Of a stretch of DNA of 64,000 nucleotides, positions 18,335 through 27,793 are shown in pieces. This DNA comes from Williamsia sp. (GTDB lineage: Bacteria; Bacteroidota; Bacteroidia; Chitinophagales; Chitinophagaceae): assembly GCA_015069695.1 (NCBI GenBank), contig JADCRZ010000012.1, forward strand, positions 87,663-151,662. The letters run 5' to 3'. The first letter of the stretch is position 1. Every line of letters begins with the position of its first letter. The notes under the pieces were generated by a model that ran no database searches, was not told the DNA's origin, and was given only the letters and a program-made list of their open reading frames with translations. The translations under genes and the position numbers were made by a program.

Positions 18335-19972
18335 TTATCCGATTTTTCTAGCTGTGTTAATTACGTTGACGCCGTTAAAACGGGTGGTGGAGCAACCATG
18401 TGATACGGAGTTCGACTGACCCGGCTGGCCCTTTCCATCGTTGAAAGCGCCGCCCAGGCGGTAGTCGCTTTCATCCGCAATGGATGCCACGGAGTTCCAG
18501 AACTCCTGGGTGATGGCCTGGTAAGCCACATCCTTGAGCATGCCCACGATCTTGCCGTTCTTGATTTCGTAGAATGTTTGTCCGCCAAACTGGAAATTAT
18601 AGCGCTGCTGGTCGATCGAGAACGAGCCATCGCCAATGATATAAATTCCTTTTTCTACGCCCTTGATCATATCATCCACGCTTAGCTTTTGCTTGCCGGG
18701 TTGCAGGGATACATTGGGCATGCGTTGAAACTGGACATCGTTCCAGCTTTGTGCATAGCAGCAGCCCTGTCCCGAGTTCAGTCCGATAATATGCGCCTGG
18801 TCACGGATCACCTGGTAGTTCACCAGGATGCCGTCTTTGATCAGGTCCCATTTTTTCGCTTCCACGCCTTCGTCGTCATAGCCGATGGCACCCAGGGAGC
18901 CGGGTTGCATTCTATCGGCCACAACGTTCACCAGCTTGTTGCCAAAATTGAATTTCTTGGACTTCCATTTATCGAGTGTCAGAAAGCTGGTACCTGCATA
19001 ATTGGCCTCGTAGCCCAATACCCTGTCCAGTTCAGTGGGATGGGCGATCGATTCGTGGATGGTGAGCCAGAGATGGGATGGATCAAGGATCAGGTCGTAT
19101 TTGCCCGGCTCTACCGATTTTGCTTTTATCTTCTGGTCCACATCGGCCGTTGCGGCTTTGATGTCTTCCATGATGTCGTAGCGGTTCTTGTAGCGGGTCA
19201 CCACACCGGTTACTTTGCTGCCGGGTGTGGGCGTCAGGTATTCATAACCCATGCCCACGGGTGAGCTAAGCGAGCTGCGGGAAGCAAAACCACCGGATGC
19301 CCGGTCGATTTTGGTCACGTTGAAATTGGGCTGGATGCGGAAAATATCCTGGTCGATGTAAGAGCCGTCGGAGGTGGCCAGGTATTTCTGTTCGTTGCGG
19401 GCCATGATCACCGAATTGACAAAGCTAGCCTTGCCTTCCATGGCAACGGCGTTCACTGCCAGCAGCAGATCCACCTTGTCTTTCACCGGCACTTCAAAAG
19501 GATTTTTTTCGATCGGTGTTTTCCAGCTCACTTCACCGAATCCTTTTTGCGGTGCCAGCTGCACGGGTGGTGCGCCTAGTTTTGAATTGGCTTTGGCAAC
19601 TGCCACTGCTTTCTCCGCTATTTTGGCCATGTTTTCTTTGGTGACATTGTTGGAGGCGGCAAAACCCCAACAGCCATTGGCAATCACGCGGATGCCCACA
19701 CCAAACGATTCGGTGTTGGCAACCCCTTGCACCCGGTTTTCGCGGGTGGCCACAAACTGGTTCAAATAACGGCCGATGCGCACGTCTGTGTAGGTAGCGC
19801 CTTTTGCTTTGGCCGCATTGAGGGCCACGTCAGCTAATTCTTTTTTTGTCTTTACATCAATGCCATCATTGAGGGCCGCAAGGGGATCGATCGGGTTCCC
19901 GCGCATAAAGTCGGGCATCACCAGTGCACCCAGGCCCATGGCTGATAATTGAAGAAAATCTTTTCTTTTCAA
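18335..19972 (-). CDS. TldD family metalloprotease homologue, exported-type N-terminus
   Basis: A 545-residue paralogue of the 15.3-kb gene, closely similar along its length, with zinc motif HESIAH at residues 306-311 followed by TELDRVLGYEANYAGTSFL, and SHGCSTT near the C-terminus. The start MKRKDFLQLSAMGLGALVMP resembles a Tat signal, but with Lys-Arg in place of Arg-Arg. It is the first gene of the three-gene cluster. Duplication of the TldD half around a single PmbA half suggests two alternative TldD subunits; this is inference. Confidence 0.86.
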   Translation of the reverse strand: MKRKDFLQLSAMGLGALVMPDFMRGNPIDPLAALNDGIDVKTKKELADVALNAAKAKGATYTDVRIGRYLNQFVATRENRVQGVANTESFGVGIRVIANGCWGFAASNNVTKENMAKIAEKAVAVAKANSKLGAPPVQLAPQKGFGEVSWKTPIEKNPFEVPVKDKVDLLLAVNAVAMEGKASFVNSVIMARNEQKYLATSDGSYIDQDIFRIQPNFNVTKIDRASGGFASRSSLSSPVGMGYEYLTPTPGSKVTGVVTRYKNRYDIMEDIKAATADVDQKIKAKSVEPGKYDLILDPSHLWLTIHESIAHPTELDRVLGYEANYAGTSFLTLDKWKSKKFNFGNKLVNVVADRMQPGSLGAIGYDDEGVEAKKWDLIKDGILVNYQVIRDQAHIIGLNSGQGCCYAQSWNDVQFQRMPNVSLQPGKQKLSVDDMIKGVEKGIYIIGDGSFSIDQQRYNFQFGGQTFYEIKNGKIVGMLKDVAYQAITQEFWNSVASIADESDYRLGGAFNDGKGQPGQSNSVSHGCSTTRFNGVNVINTARKIG

Positions 19973-20084
19973 CGGATCGCTTTTTAGTGAATGAAAGGAG
20001 ATGGAAGCAGTCTGCTAAACCAGGCAATGGATCAGGAATCCATTTGTTATGGTGCGGCAATCTACCAAAAAATAGATTATGAGG

Positions 20085-21893
20085 TCATGCACGGGATAAT
20101 TTTTTTTCTATCCATAGAAATCCTGCGCTGAACAAAAATATTATAAAAAAATATATTTTAGGAAGGGGGAGGGAGGAGGATGTTCCTGCCACACCCACCT
20201 GCTCCCTGCTGCTTGTTTGCTGCAGCACGTAATTCCGGGTAATGGCTTGTTTATGTTTGGCCTGAACTCCTTTCCAGTTTTTTTTGCCCCAAACATACCA
20301 GTGAACGGGGTCGGCTACGCTGCCCGTTGTTTGCCAACCCTCTAGCGGCCAATAGAGAGCTTGCCATGCAAATGGGAGTAAAAAATTTTGCGCATACGCA
20401 ACCCCCGTGTTAGAAACCGGATAAACAGGCGGTCTGTCAGATTCTGTTTCTACCTGTAACGTTACCGGCTCGTCAACAAATGGAATGGAAGGAAGGAAGC
20501 TCCAGGTCGCGGGGGCTACTTTTTTGCGGAGGGATTTTTTTATCAGCAGGCTCCAGTAAGCTTCATAAGTTTTGTTGTTTCCAGCCAGCAGCCAGCTATA
20601 AGAATTCGGAATGGTTGTGAGAACAATCTTTCCCGCGCCATACAGGGCGCTGCCTGCAACAACACCGGTTGCTGATGCGGTTTGTACCAGGGCCTGGCTA
20701 CCCGGCTGCAAGCGGATGTAAAGGGGCTGCTCTGCCAGCCAGCTTGCCGTATCCGGTATGGCATCTGCTATAATCAAGGGCACTTGTTTCGAGATACTGT
20801 CATGGTTTTGCGTCAGCGGAAAGAAGCCTCCATAAAATGAGCGGGGTAACAGGCTATCGGCCCGGATGATCAAGCCCAAACCCTGCGCCGCCACAGCCGT
20901 CCTGATCGCCTGCTGCTCCGTAGCTCGCAGGTTGTTCAAGGCCACCGGATCGCTTATCAGCACATCTGTTTGTTGCAGCAGGGAGGCGTTGAGCTGGTTG
21001 GGGGATAGATTGCCGGTATTGGCAAACAACCTGTCTTGTTTTCCGGTTGAGATCAGGGTACGCACTTCCACGGCATAACCTTTTTTTGCCAGCCAGTCTT
21101 TTAAAAACCTTGTCTCGAAATTGGGTGCAGAAGACAAGAGCAGGATTTTTACAGGAGCGGCCGTGTCGATTTCTACCGGTAATGGCTCTTGCTCAAGCGT
21201 ATCTTTTTGATTGAGCACAGACAAAGAGAAAAGGGCTTTTCCCCTGAGTTTAGGAACAGCACTTAACTGAAACGGTTGGTTGTTGCCAGGATTGATCATG
21301 ACCGAGTCAAATCCTGTCTGGTATCCGCTGAGAACAACGCGAACAGGCGTTGACAGCGGATTGTAGCAATGGCCCTGCACAACCATGCTTTCACCTTCCT
21401 GCAACTCCTTTGTCCAGCTGATGGTTTGGATGCCGGCAGGCAATGGAGCAGGATGAAACCGGATGGCCCTGTTTTGCAAGCAGGTTAGTTCGTCTTTATC
21501 AAATCCATTCCCAAACACGTGCAGATTGGTATAGTTGGCTGCCAGGAAAGCAATGGAATCAAGCGGAAGACTTACCCGATTGAGGCCTGCAGATTCCCTG
21601 CTTTCAGGTGAGAGGGAATAAACTGTTGGCTGTTGTGCAGATTGCTGTAAGAAGTTTCTGACACTGTCGGCCTGGTAGCCTTCCGTGAGCAGCACCGCTG
21701 TATTCGCTGACAGGTTTTTTGCAGGCTGTATCCAGTGCAAAGGGATCGTCATGCAGGCCAGACTAACAACAGCCAGCAAGCACGCGATCAGCCGGAGCAC
21801 CAACCTGGACCGGTTTGGCCGGGCGAGTTCATTCCAAACCACAAACGCCAGCGTTCCCAGGCATCCTGCTATCACAATATAGTTCCAGCTCAT
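20085..21893 (-). CDS. Membrane protein of unknown function, MoxR/BatA cluster
   Basis: A 602-residue protein with two N-terminal transmembrane segments (IVIAGCLGTLAFVVWNE, then LRLIACLLAVVSLACMTI) and one near the C-terminus (FFIIFLFSAGFLWIEKK). The large region between is probably periplasmic. Its layout resembles the glutamine-amidotransferase-like membrane proteins often found last in MoxR/DUF58/BatA operons, but I cannot see a catalytic triad and give no activity. Its start lies 1 bp from the stop of the DUF4175-like gene, so it is surely in that operon. Confidence 0.7.
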   Translation of the reverse strand: MSWNYIVIAGCLGTLAFVVWNELARPNRSRLVLRLIACLLAVVSLACMTIPLHWIQPAKNLSANTAVLLTEGYQADSVRNFLQQSAQQPTVYSLSPESRESAGLNRVSLPLDSIAFLAANYTNLHVFGNGFDKDELTCLQNRAIRFHPAPLPAGIQTISWTKELQEGESMVVQGHCYNPLSTPVRVVLSGYQTGFDSVMINPGNNQPFQLSAVPKLRGKALFSLSVLNQKDTLEQEPLPVEIDTAAPVKILLLSSAPNFETRFLKDWLAKKGYAVEVRTLISTGKQDRLFANTGNLSPNQLNASLLQQTDVLISDPVALNNLRATEQQAIRTAVAAQGLGLIIRADSLLPRSFYGGFFPLTQNHDSISKQVPLIIADAIPDTASWLAEQPLYIRLQPGSQALVQTASATGVVAGSALYGAGKIVLTTIPNSYSWLLAGNNKTYEAYWSLLIKKSLRKKVAPATWSFLPSIPFVDEPVTLQVETESDRPPVYPVSNTGVAYAQNFLLPFAWQALYWPLEGWQTTGSVADPVHWYVWGKKNWKGVQAKHKQAITRNYVLQQTSSREQVGVAGTSSSLPLPKIYFFIIFLFSAGFLWIEKKLSRA

Positions 21894-21894
21894 A

Positions 21895-24030
21895 TCAGCG
21901 GTTGGTTTGTTGCAGGTTTTTAAAATACTGTTTCGACAAGTTTTGCTGCGTACCTGTTTGTTCCTGCCGGGGTGATTGTTCGGGGCGGCTCAGCATAAGA
22001 TTTAAACCTCTTTCTGCCAGCTGGATATCAGTTGCAGATAACGATGTTGATCGATCAAGTGCGCCCAGGACTCTTTTGATGGCTTCAAAAGAAGCCAGGT
22101 ATGTGCCAGGTTTTTCAAGGGCACTGGTTCCCAGTTGTTGTGCAGCAGATTGCAACGTGCGGATAGCAGCTGGTGCCAGGCGTGGTGCATGCTTCAATGA
22201 TTCCAAGATGCCTCCTGCATCCCGGAGTGCTTGGTGCTGCCTGTCTGCTGCTTTTGTTTGCCGATGGGTAACAGGTTCAACGATCTTGCTCAGATCGGCC
22301 GTAAGCCGTTTTTCCGGCCGCAGGGGTGTGGTTTTATACGCTGCCTTGGCGACGTATGACCTGGATTGTTGTTGCAGGTCTTTGAGCAGGCGCAGGGCTT
22401 TGTATTCGAAGGGGAGGGCCTGCGCCGGCTTGTACAGGCGCAGCTGCAGTTCAGCCTTCCACATTTCTGAAAGAACGGCGCGGAGCTGCGCTTTTTGTTT
22501 GGGATCAAAAAAGGTGGCGTCTTCTGCATTGTCGTGCCTGTGCGTGTACTGCTCCATCAGTTTGGTGGCATCTCCCAAAACAGGCTGTTCGTGTTCTTCT
22601 CCCGCATGTTCCCGTTCTTCGCCCGGTTCATCTTCATTTTCTTCTCCCAGGAATTTTCCATAACGCAGCCGCAACAGTTTCTGATCAATGCCCAGGTTAT
22701 TGCTTTTGTTGTTGAAAGCAGGGGTTGGAACTGTATCGTGGTCTTTGAGGAGTTGTTCTGTTTCAATGATGATCTGGCGCTGGCTCCGGAAATATTCCTG
22801 CTTCAGGTCAACGGCATTGGCGAGCCCTTCTATCTCCATCAACTGGGCTGTATCCGGTAAGATGATATTGTAAACATCTGAGCGTGTTTCCTGGCCTGCA
22901 TTGTCTGTGGCACTTACATAATAATACAATTCATCCCCGGGCTTCATGCCAAGCGCGCGCAGGTCCAGTCCTCTCTGCAAAAGGGTTTCGCGCCTGCCGG
23001 TAACGGGGCCGGACAATGGTAACTGCTGTTCCTTGAATTTCACCGCTTCGCCGCTGCCGCTGGCAATCGTAGCCGTCATGGATGCCTGGCTCAAACCATA
23101 ATCATCCTGGGCACTTACGTGGATGGTTATGCGCTGCGGCTCTCCGAAATCTATGGTCGTGTATTGTTGGGGCCGGATGATGCGCACCTGCGGGGGTGCA
23201 TCTTTCGCGAGGTCTATCATGTACATTTCAGAAAGCCGGTCTTCTATCTTTACCTGGTAAAAACCGGTCGCCACCAGTTTTTTCTGGACCGCCCATTTTG
23301 TATGGCTGCTGTCTGCAGCACGCAGGGCTACGGCTTCTTTGTCATTGAACACCAGTTGCACCTGTTTAACAGGTTGGCTGGTGCCCATCTCCCAGTTTAC
23401 CAGGGATCCTTCCAGGGTTTGTATGGTAAATATAGTTTGCTGCAAGGCCGGCTCACGCGTGTAAGCGGGCGGTTGGATGCGGATACGGATCGATGAAATA
23501 CCAGCCAGCGTTTTTTCTTTGGTGGCCTGCTTTGCCGTTAAGGAGGATTGTTTTATTCCACGCTTGCTCCCTGAAAGAAAAAAATCGGGAAGCGGGTATA
23601 AACCTTGTGCAAGAATGATGGAAAAAAATAATACAATGACAGACCAACCCAGGTTTTTATTTGGAAAGAAGGGTAGCGGAGCGGTACTGATGGCCTGCTC
23701 GATGCGGCTGGCCTGCAGTTGTTCCAATTGGGAGCGGGAAGCTACGGGTTTCAAGAGAAGCTGGGCGCTCTCCTGGAACTGCGGCATCCGGCTGTTGAGA
23801 TAGCGCGCAATATGGACAGGCTCCCATTTCCAGCACCGGTGGCGGATACCTGCCACCAGGAGAGCAGGAAAAAAAATAAGCAGCCCAACCCACCAGGGAT
23901 AAACAGCGTGATTTCGCAAAAGAGCTACCACAACCAGGGTAACTGCCAGCGCCAGCAGTCCGTCCGAAAGCAGGGCAATAAAGACCCATCGCCGCTGTAG
24001 TTTGCTGATGATGTTACCGGGTCCTGTCAT
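21895..24030 (-). CDS. DUF4175-like membrane protein, MoxR/BatA cluster
   Basis: A 711-residue protein. Two transmembrane helices near the N-terminus (about residues 14-60) and a third near residue 128 anchor it. Beta-rich periplasmic modules follow (VRIIRPQQYTTIDFGEPQRITIHVSAQDDYGLSQA), and the C-terminal third is charged and helical, rich in Glu, Gln and Lys, likely coiled coil. The DUF4175 family has this arrangement and often sits beside MoxR ATPases. It overlaps the 3' end of the BatA-like gene by 17 bp, indicating translational coupling. Molecular function is unknown. Confidence 0.7.
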   Translation of the reverse strand: MTGPGNIISKLQRRWVFIALLSDGLLALAVTLVVVALLRNHAVYPWWVGLLIFFPALLVAGIRHRCWKWEPVHIARYLNSRMPQFQESAQLLLKPVASRSQLEQLQASRIEQAISTAPLPFFPNKNLGWSVIVLFFSIILAQGLYPLPDFFLSGSKRGIKQSSLTAKQATKEKTLAGISSIRIRIQPPAYTREPALQQTIFTIQTLEGSLVNWEMGTSQPVKQVQLVFNDKEAVALRAADSSHTKWAVQKKLVATGFYQVKIEDRLSEMYMIDLAKDAPPQVRIIRPQQYTTIDFGEPQRITIHVSAQDDYGLSQASMTATIASGSGEAVKFKEQQLPLSGPVTGRRETLLQRGLDLRALGMKPGDELYYYVSATDNAGQETRSDVYNIILPDTAQLMEIEGLANAVDLKQEYFRSQRQIIIETEQLLKDHDTVPTPAFNNKSNNLGIDQKLLRLRYGKFLGEENEDEPGEEREHAGEEHEQPVLGDATKLMEQYTHRHDNAEDATFFDPKQKAQLRAVLSEMWKAELQLRLYKPAQALPFEYKALRLLKDLQQQSRSYVAKAAYKTTPLRPEKRLTADLSKIVEPVTHRQTKAADRQHQALRDAGGILESLKHAPRLAPAAIRTLQSAAQQLGTSALEKPGTYLASFEAIKRVLGALDRSTSLSATDIQLAERGLNLMLSRPEQSPRQEQTGTQQNLSKQYFKNLQQTNR

Positions 24031-25531
24031 ACTGATCTTTTTTTCTGCTGTATGAAATGGCTCTTTCCAGAAAAAACAGCAGGAGGGCTGCGATCCAGAT
24101 TGGCTTCTCCCATTCTTTTTTCTGCAAGGAGGATTTGGCGATCCCGCTTTGACGCACCGGCGATCCAGCTGCAGTAAGCTGTTCCTGGCTCAGGCTTCTT
24201 TTGTCCCATTTCCCATTTTCCTTTGCAGCTTGTTCCTCCAGCAGGAGCTGCAAAAGCCAAACCGGAAAGCGGCTGCTCCAGGGCAGGTCTGTCCATTGTG
24301 GATCAAAGCGGCTGTAAAAATTGTAGAAGGTGGTTTTCGGCGTGTTTGTTTTTGTCAGTACCGGATCACCGTATCCATCCAGCCATACGGGCTCATTGTC
24401 CGCGTCGGCGCTGCTGTCAGAAACGGTCTTGTACAAGGCAATGGGTTCTCCCTTGCTTTCTATTCCTTCCTGCATGATCCAGGAAGACCGCTTCTGTTCC
24501 CTGCCCGCTACGTACCTGAAAATGCGGCTGTTTGCTATGTATGGAACCGGTTTATCGGAGAGCCAGAAAAGCCAGTCTGGTGGCGGGAGACGGCTTTGGG
24601 GATCATGGATAAGCTTTACCTGGATCCGGTGCCCCGAGTATTGACGGATGGCCTGTATGGCTGCTTCTACGTACCGGGCGTCATGGGGATATTTATCTGT
24701 AAACACCACCACCTGCATGGTTGAAGTATCTACTTCCACCGGTTCCCTATGCAGGCCTGTTGAGGACGTTAGGGTAAACCTTCCATTTTCAAAGCTGGTT
24801 GCATAGCCGTGAGGGGACGCTTTCGTGGCACTTAGATTTTCAGTTGTGTAAACAGTGGATCCTGGTGTGCTCACTGCTTTTATGATCCGGATGCTGTCCG
24901 GGGCGCTCAGGTAAGCAGCTGCGAGCCAGCTTGAAACAGAGTCGCGCAGGGTAGCAGCTTGCCAGTGAAGATTTGAGGCGCTTGCCGGTCGTTTGCCGGT
25001 GAAATTTTTCAGCTCATTGTTTGTGTATAAATAAACCGGCATGCCTGCGGGCGCCTGTTTGTAAAGCCGCTCTAGCCTGATCCAGTAAGAAGTGCTGTCT
25101 GCTGTACCACTGCTATCTGGTGAAAGCAAGGTTTCTTTTTGAAAGGCCGGAAAAGCGCCGCTAAAATCATGCAACTCCAAACCCTTGCCTAGGAGTGAAT
25201 CGATCCGGGGTTTAAAAAGCGTGTAAAGTTCTTTTCTGTTTTGTGGATCAAGGACGATCCATCCTGCTTGTTGGGCCGGTTTTGTATGGCTAGGCCAGTA
25301 AGGGCCTGCCAACAGCAGGGTAAGCAGCAGAATAAGCAGACAGCGAAGCAGGAGCAGGAGCCAGTCGCGTAGCCGCAGGCTGCTGGCATGCGGTTGCGCT
25401 GTTTGCTGCAGCAGCTGTATACTGCCAATTTTCAGCGTCTTGCCCTCGCGTACATTCCATAGGTGAATGATTACCGGCACCACAAGGGTTGCAGCCATCC
25501 AAAGCCATCCTGGTTGTATAAACTGCAGCAC
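24014..25531 (-). CDS. BatA N-terminal domain membrane protein
   Basis: This 505-residue protein starts with the BatA/aerotolerance-regulator N-terminal domain: PGWLWMAATLVVPVIIHLW as helix 1, then a conserved LRDWLLLLLRCLLILLLTLLLAGP helix near residue 57. A C-terminal segment (IWIAALLLFFLERAISY) is probably a further helix. The periplasmic middle shows no VWA MIDAS motif, so it is BatA-like only at the N-terminus. Relatives are thought to work with MoxR chaperones on envelope or metalloprotein maturation. Its ATG directly abuts the DUF58 stop. Confidence 0.8.
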   Translation of the reverse strand: MLQFIQPGWLWMAATLVVPVIIHLWNVREGKTLKIGSIQLLQQTAQPHASSLRLRDWLLLLLRCLLILLLTLLLAGPYWPSHTKPAQQAGWIVLDPQNRKELYTLFKPRIDSLLGKGLELHDFSGAFPAFQKETLLSPDSSGTADSTSYWIRLERLYKQAPAGMPVYLYTNNELKNFTGKRPASASNLHWQAATLRDSVSSWLAAAYLSAPDSIRIIKAVSTPGSTVYTTENLSATKASPHGYATSFENGRFTLTSSTGLHREPVEVDTSTMQVVVFTDKYPHDARYVEAAIQAIRQYSGHRIQVKLIHDPQSRLPPPDWLFWLSDKPVPYIANSRIFRYVAGREQKRSSWIMQEGIESKGEPIALYKTVSDSSADADNEPVWLDGYGDPVLTKTNTPKTTFYNFYSRFDPQWTDLPWSSRFPVWLLQLLLEEQAAKENGKWDKRSLSQEQLTAAGSPVRQSGIAKSSLQKKEWEKPIWIAALLLFFLERAISYSRKKDQYDRTR

Positions 25532-26419
25532 TTATGTTTTGAGTTTGGTACGCTGGTTTAAAAAATCGCGCAGGGCTCCGTCAAGCGGCTGATCAAGGCT
25601 GATCAAACGGTAAAAGATCCCCTTATCAAGCATGCGCATGCGCAAGGCGGCGAGATAGCCGGTTAGTTGTTGCTGGTATTCTTTCCTGATCTGGCCCGGA
25701 TCAGTTTTGATCACTTCACCGGTCTCCAGGTCCTGCAGGGCGGTATAGCCCTTGAAGTCCAGCTCCTGTTCGTTGCGGGCCAGCAGGTGAAATACAATGA
25801 CCTCGTGTTTGTAGGCCGCCAGCTGGTCAAGAAAAGATTGGAGCTCTCCTGCCCGTTCATACAGGTCAGAAATAAAGATCACGATCTCTCTTCTGCGTGC
25901 AGCGGCAAATAAGTTCTTATAATGAACAGGATCGGTGAATTTTCCCCCGGCTTCTATCTTTTCGAGCTGGTAATACAAGTGCGCCATGTGCTGGTGTTCC
26001 GGACGGGCAGCGAGGGAAAACAAGTTGCCTTCCTGGCACACATACAACCCCACCGCATCTCCCTGCTTGTGCGCCAGGTAAGCTAGCGAAGCAGCCAGGT
26101 AGCGGGCATAGCCGATCTTTTTTATCCCCCCATCTTCATGGTTCATTGATCCGCTGGCATCTACCACCAGCCTGAGCGATATACTGGTTTCTACTTCTGA
26201 TTCGCGGATATAGTACCGGTCTGAGCGGGCGTACATTTTCCAGTCCAGCCAGCGCAGATCCTCGCCGGGCTGGTAGCTCCTGTACTGGCTGAATTCTAGT
26301 CCGGGCCCCTTGATGGTGCTCCGGTTGATGCCCGATAAAAAACCATCCACCGCTGTTTTGGCAGCTAGCTGCAGGTCTTTGATCGCCATCAGGACTTTCG
26401 GATCAAGTAAACGGCTCAT
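25532..26419 (-). CDS. DUF58 domain protein (VWA-like)
   Basis: A 295-residue DUF58 protein. The family signature RSYQPGEDLRWLDWKMYAR covers about residues 47-65. Next comes a VWA metal-site-like DASGSM at residues 87-92. DUF58 proteins are the usual partner of MoxR ATPases and are thought to act as the VWA adaptor. The gene follows moxR after 62 bp in the same direction. No transmembrane segment is evident, so it is probably cytosolic. Confidence 0.9.
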   Translation of the reverse strand: MSRLLDPKVLMAIKDLQLAAKTAVDGFLSGINRSTIKGPGLEFSQYRSYQPGEDLRWLDWKMYARSDRYYIRESEVETSISLRLVVDASGSMNHEDGGIKKIGYARYLAASLAYLAHKQGDAVGLYVCQEGNLFSLAARPEHQHMAHLYYQLEKIEAGGKFTDPVHYKNLFAAARRREIVIFISDLYERAGELQSFLDQLAAYKHEVIVFHLLARNEQELDFKGYTALQDLETGEVIKTDPGQIRKEYQQQLTGYLAALRMRMLDKGIFYRLISLDQPLDGALRDFLNQRTKLKT

Positions 26420-26481
26420 ATAATAAAAGCGAAGGAAGTGCGGTTTGCAAAATTGCAGGTCCTTTTCGGGGACCCCCCATT

Positions 26482-27480
26482 TTATTTAAAGACGACTTTA
26501 GGACGTTCTACTGCTTTGAGCAGTTCACCGGTTACCCGGTCGGAGCTGATGTTTTCTGCATCGGCTTTGAAATTGAGCAGGACCCGGTGGCGCAGGACCG
26601 GATAGACCATGGCATGGATGTCTTCCATCAGCACCGCATAACGGCCTTTGAGCAAGGCCCGCGCTTTGGCGGTAAGGATCAGGGCCTGCCCGGCACGCGG
26701 ACCAGCTCCCCATCTAACCCATTCCTTTACATAGCTGACGGTTGTTGTATCAGGCCGTGTTGCCCTGATCAGCTTGCTCACATAGGTGATCAGGTCTTCA
26801 TTGATTGTGACTTCCCGCACCAGCCCTTGTAATTGCAGGATCTCTGCGGCTCCCAGCACAGGTTGCACAACAGGTCTTTTGCTCCCGGTTGTACTGCTGA
26901 GCACATTGACTTCTTCCTGCTCGGTTGGGTAGCCGATCTTTACATACAGCAGAAAGCGGTCGAGCTGCGCTTCAGGCAGGGGATAGGTGCCGGCCTGCTC
27001 GATGGGGTTTTGCGTGGCAAGGATAAAGAACGGTCTGTCGAGCGGATAGGTTTGTCCGCCATAGGTTACTTCAAACTCCTGCATGGCTTCCAGCAGGGCC
27101 GACTGTGTTTTGGGCGGCGTCCGGTTGATCTCGTCCGCCAACAGGATGTTGGCAAACAGCGGACCTTTGTTAAACTTGAAAAACCGCTTTCCGGTAACAT
27201 GATCTTCTTCCAATACTTCGGTACCGATGATGTCCGTGGGCATCAGATCGGGGGTAAACTGGATGCGGTGAAAAGCCAGGTGTAAGGCTTGTGCAAGCGT
27301 GCGCACCATCAGGGTTTTTGCCAGGCCGGGCACGCCTTCCAATAAACAATGCCCGCCTGCGAGCAAGGCTACTATGATCTCCTCCAGAATATGATCCTGC
27401 CCGATAATAACTTTCTGAATCTCCTGTTTTAATCCTGCCAGTTTCTCTAATAGCTCCGTTAGTTTTGTTTCTGTATCCAA
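26482..27480 (-). CDS. MoxR family AAA+ ATPase
   Basis: A 332-residue AAA+ ATPase of the MoxR (AAA_3) class. Walker A is GVPGLAKT at residues 49-56. Walker B, LLADE at 113-117, is followed by INRTPPKTQSALLEAMQE, the MoxR signature. The sensor segment ATQNPIEQAGTYPLPEAQLDRF is also present. MoxR proteins are chaperone-like ATPases that act with VWA proteins. It is the first gene of a five-gene minus-strand operon and is divergent from the DUF4159 gene. Confidence 0.92.
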   Translation of the reverse strand: MDTETKLTELLEKLAGLKQEIQKVIIGQDHILEEIIVALLAGGHCLLEGVPGLAKTLMVRTLAQALHLAFHRIQFTPDLMPTDIIGTEVLEEDHVTGKRFFKFNKGPLFANILLADEINRTPPKTQSALLEAMQEFEVTYGGQTYPLDRPFFILATQNPIEQAGTYPLPEAQLDRFLLYVKIGYPTEQEEVNVLSSTTGSKRPVVQPVLGAAEILQLQGLVREVTINEDLITYVSKLIRATRPDTTTVSYVKEWVRWGAGPRAGQALILTAKARALLKGRYAVLMEDIHAMVYPVLRHRVLLNFKADAENISSDRVTGELLKAVERPKVVFK

Positions 27481-27793
27481 AGCTTGCTGTTTGTATAAAA
27501 ATTAGGTGTTCTCTTTCTTTGCGGCATGCAGTGCTTGCATCTCTATCCGTGTTCTAAAATTACTTCCGGTGTTGTTGCACCCTGTTCAAGTATTTATAGT
27601 AGCACCAGGATCGTTTGTATAAATTAAAATTAAAGAATTATTTCAAACACATAACTTTCGCGCGTATTTCAAGCACTTATTAGATTTACATGAGATTTTT
27701 TAACCAGAGGGAATCAAAATTGCTGGTATGACGATGAAATTACATTACGAATAGTGAAAAGGTGTATATGGTCAGACCAGCAATAGTCATAGA
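27481..27793. other. 313-bp divergent regulatory region between moxR and the DUF4159 gene
   Basis: The region is AT-rich, has no credible ORF and must hold the start signals of both genes. TAACTTTC at 27652-27659 is one base off the TAnnTTTG box for the rightward gene, but no matching -33 box is found. Confidence 0.35.
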
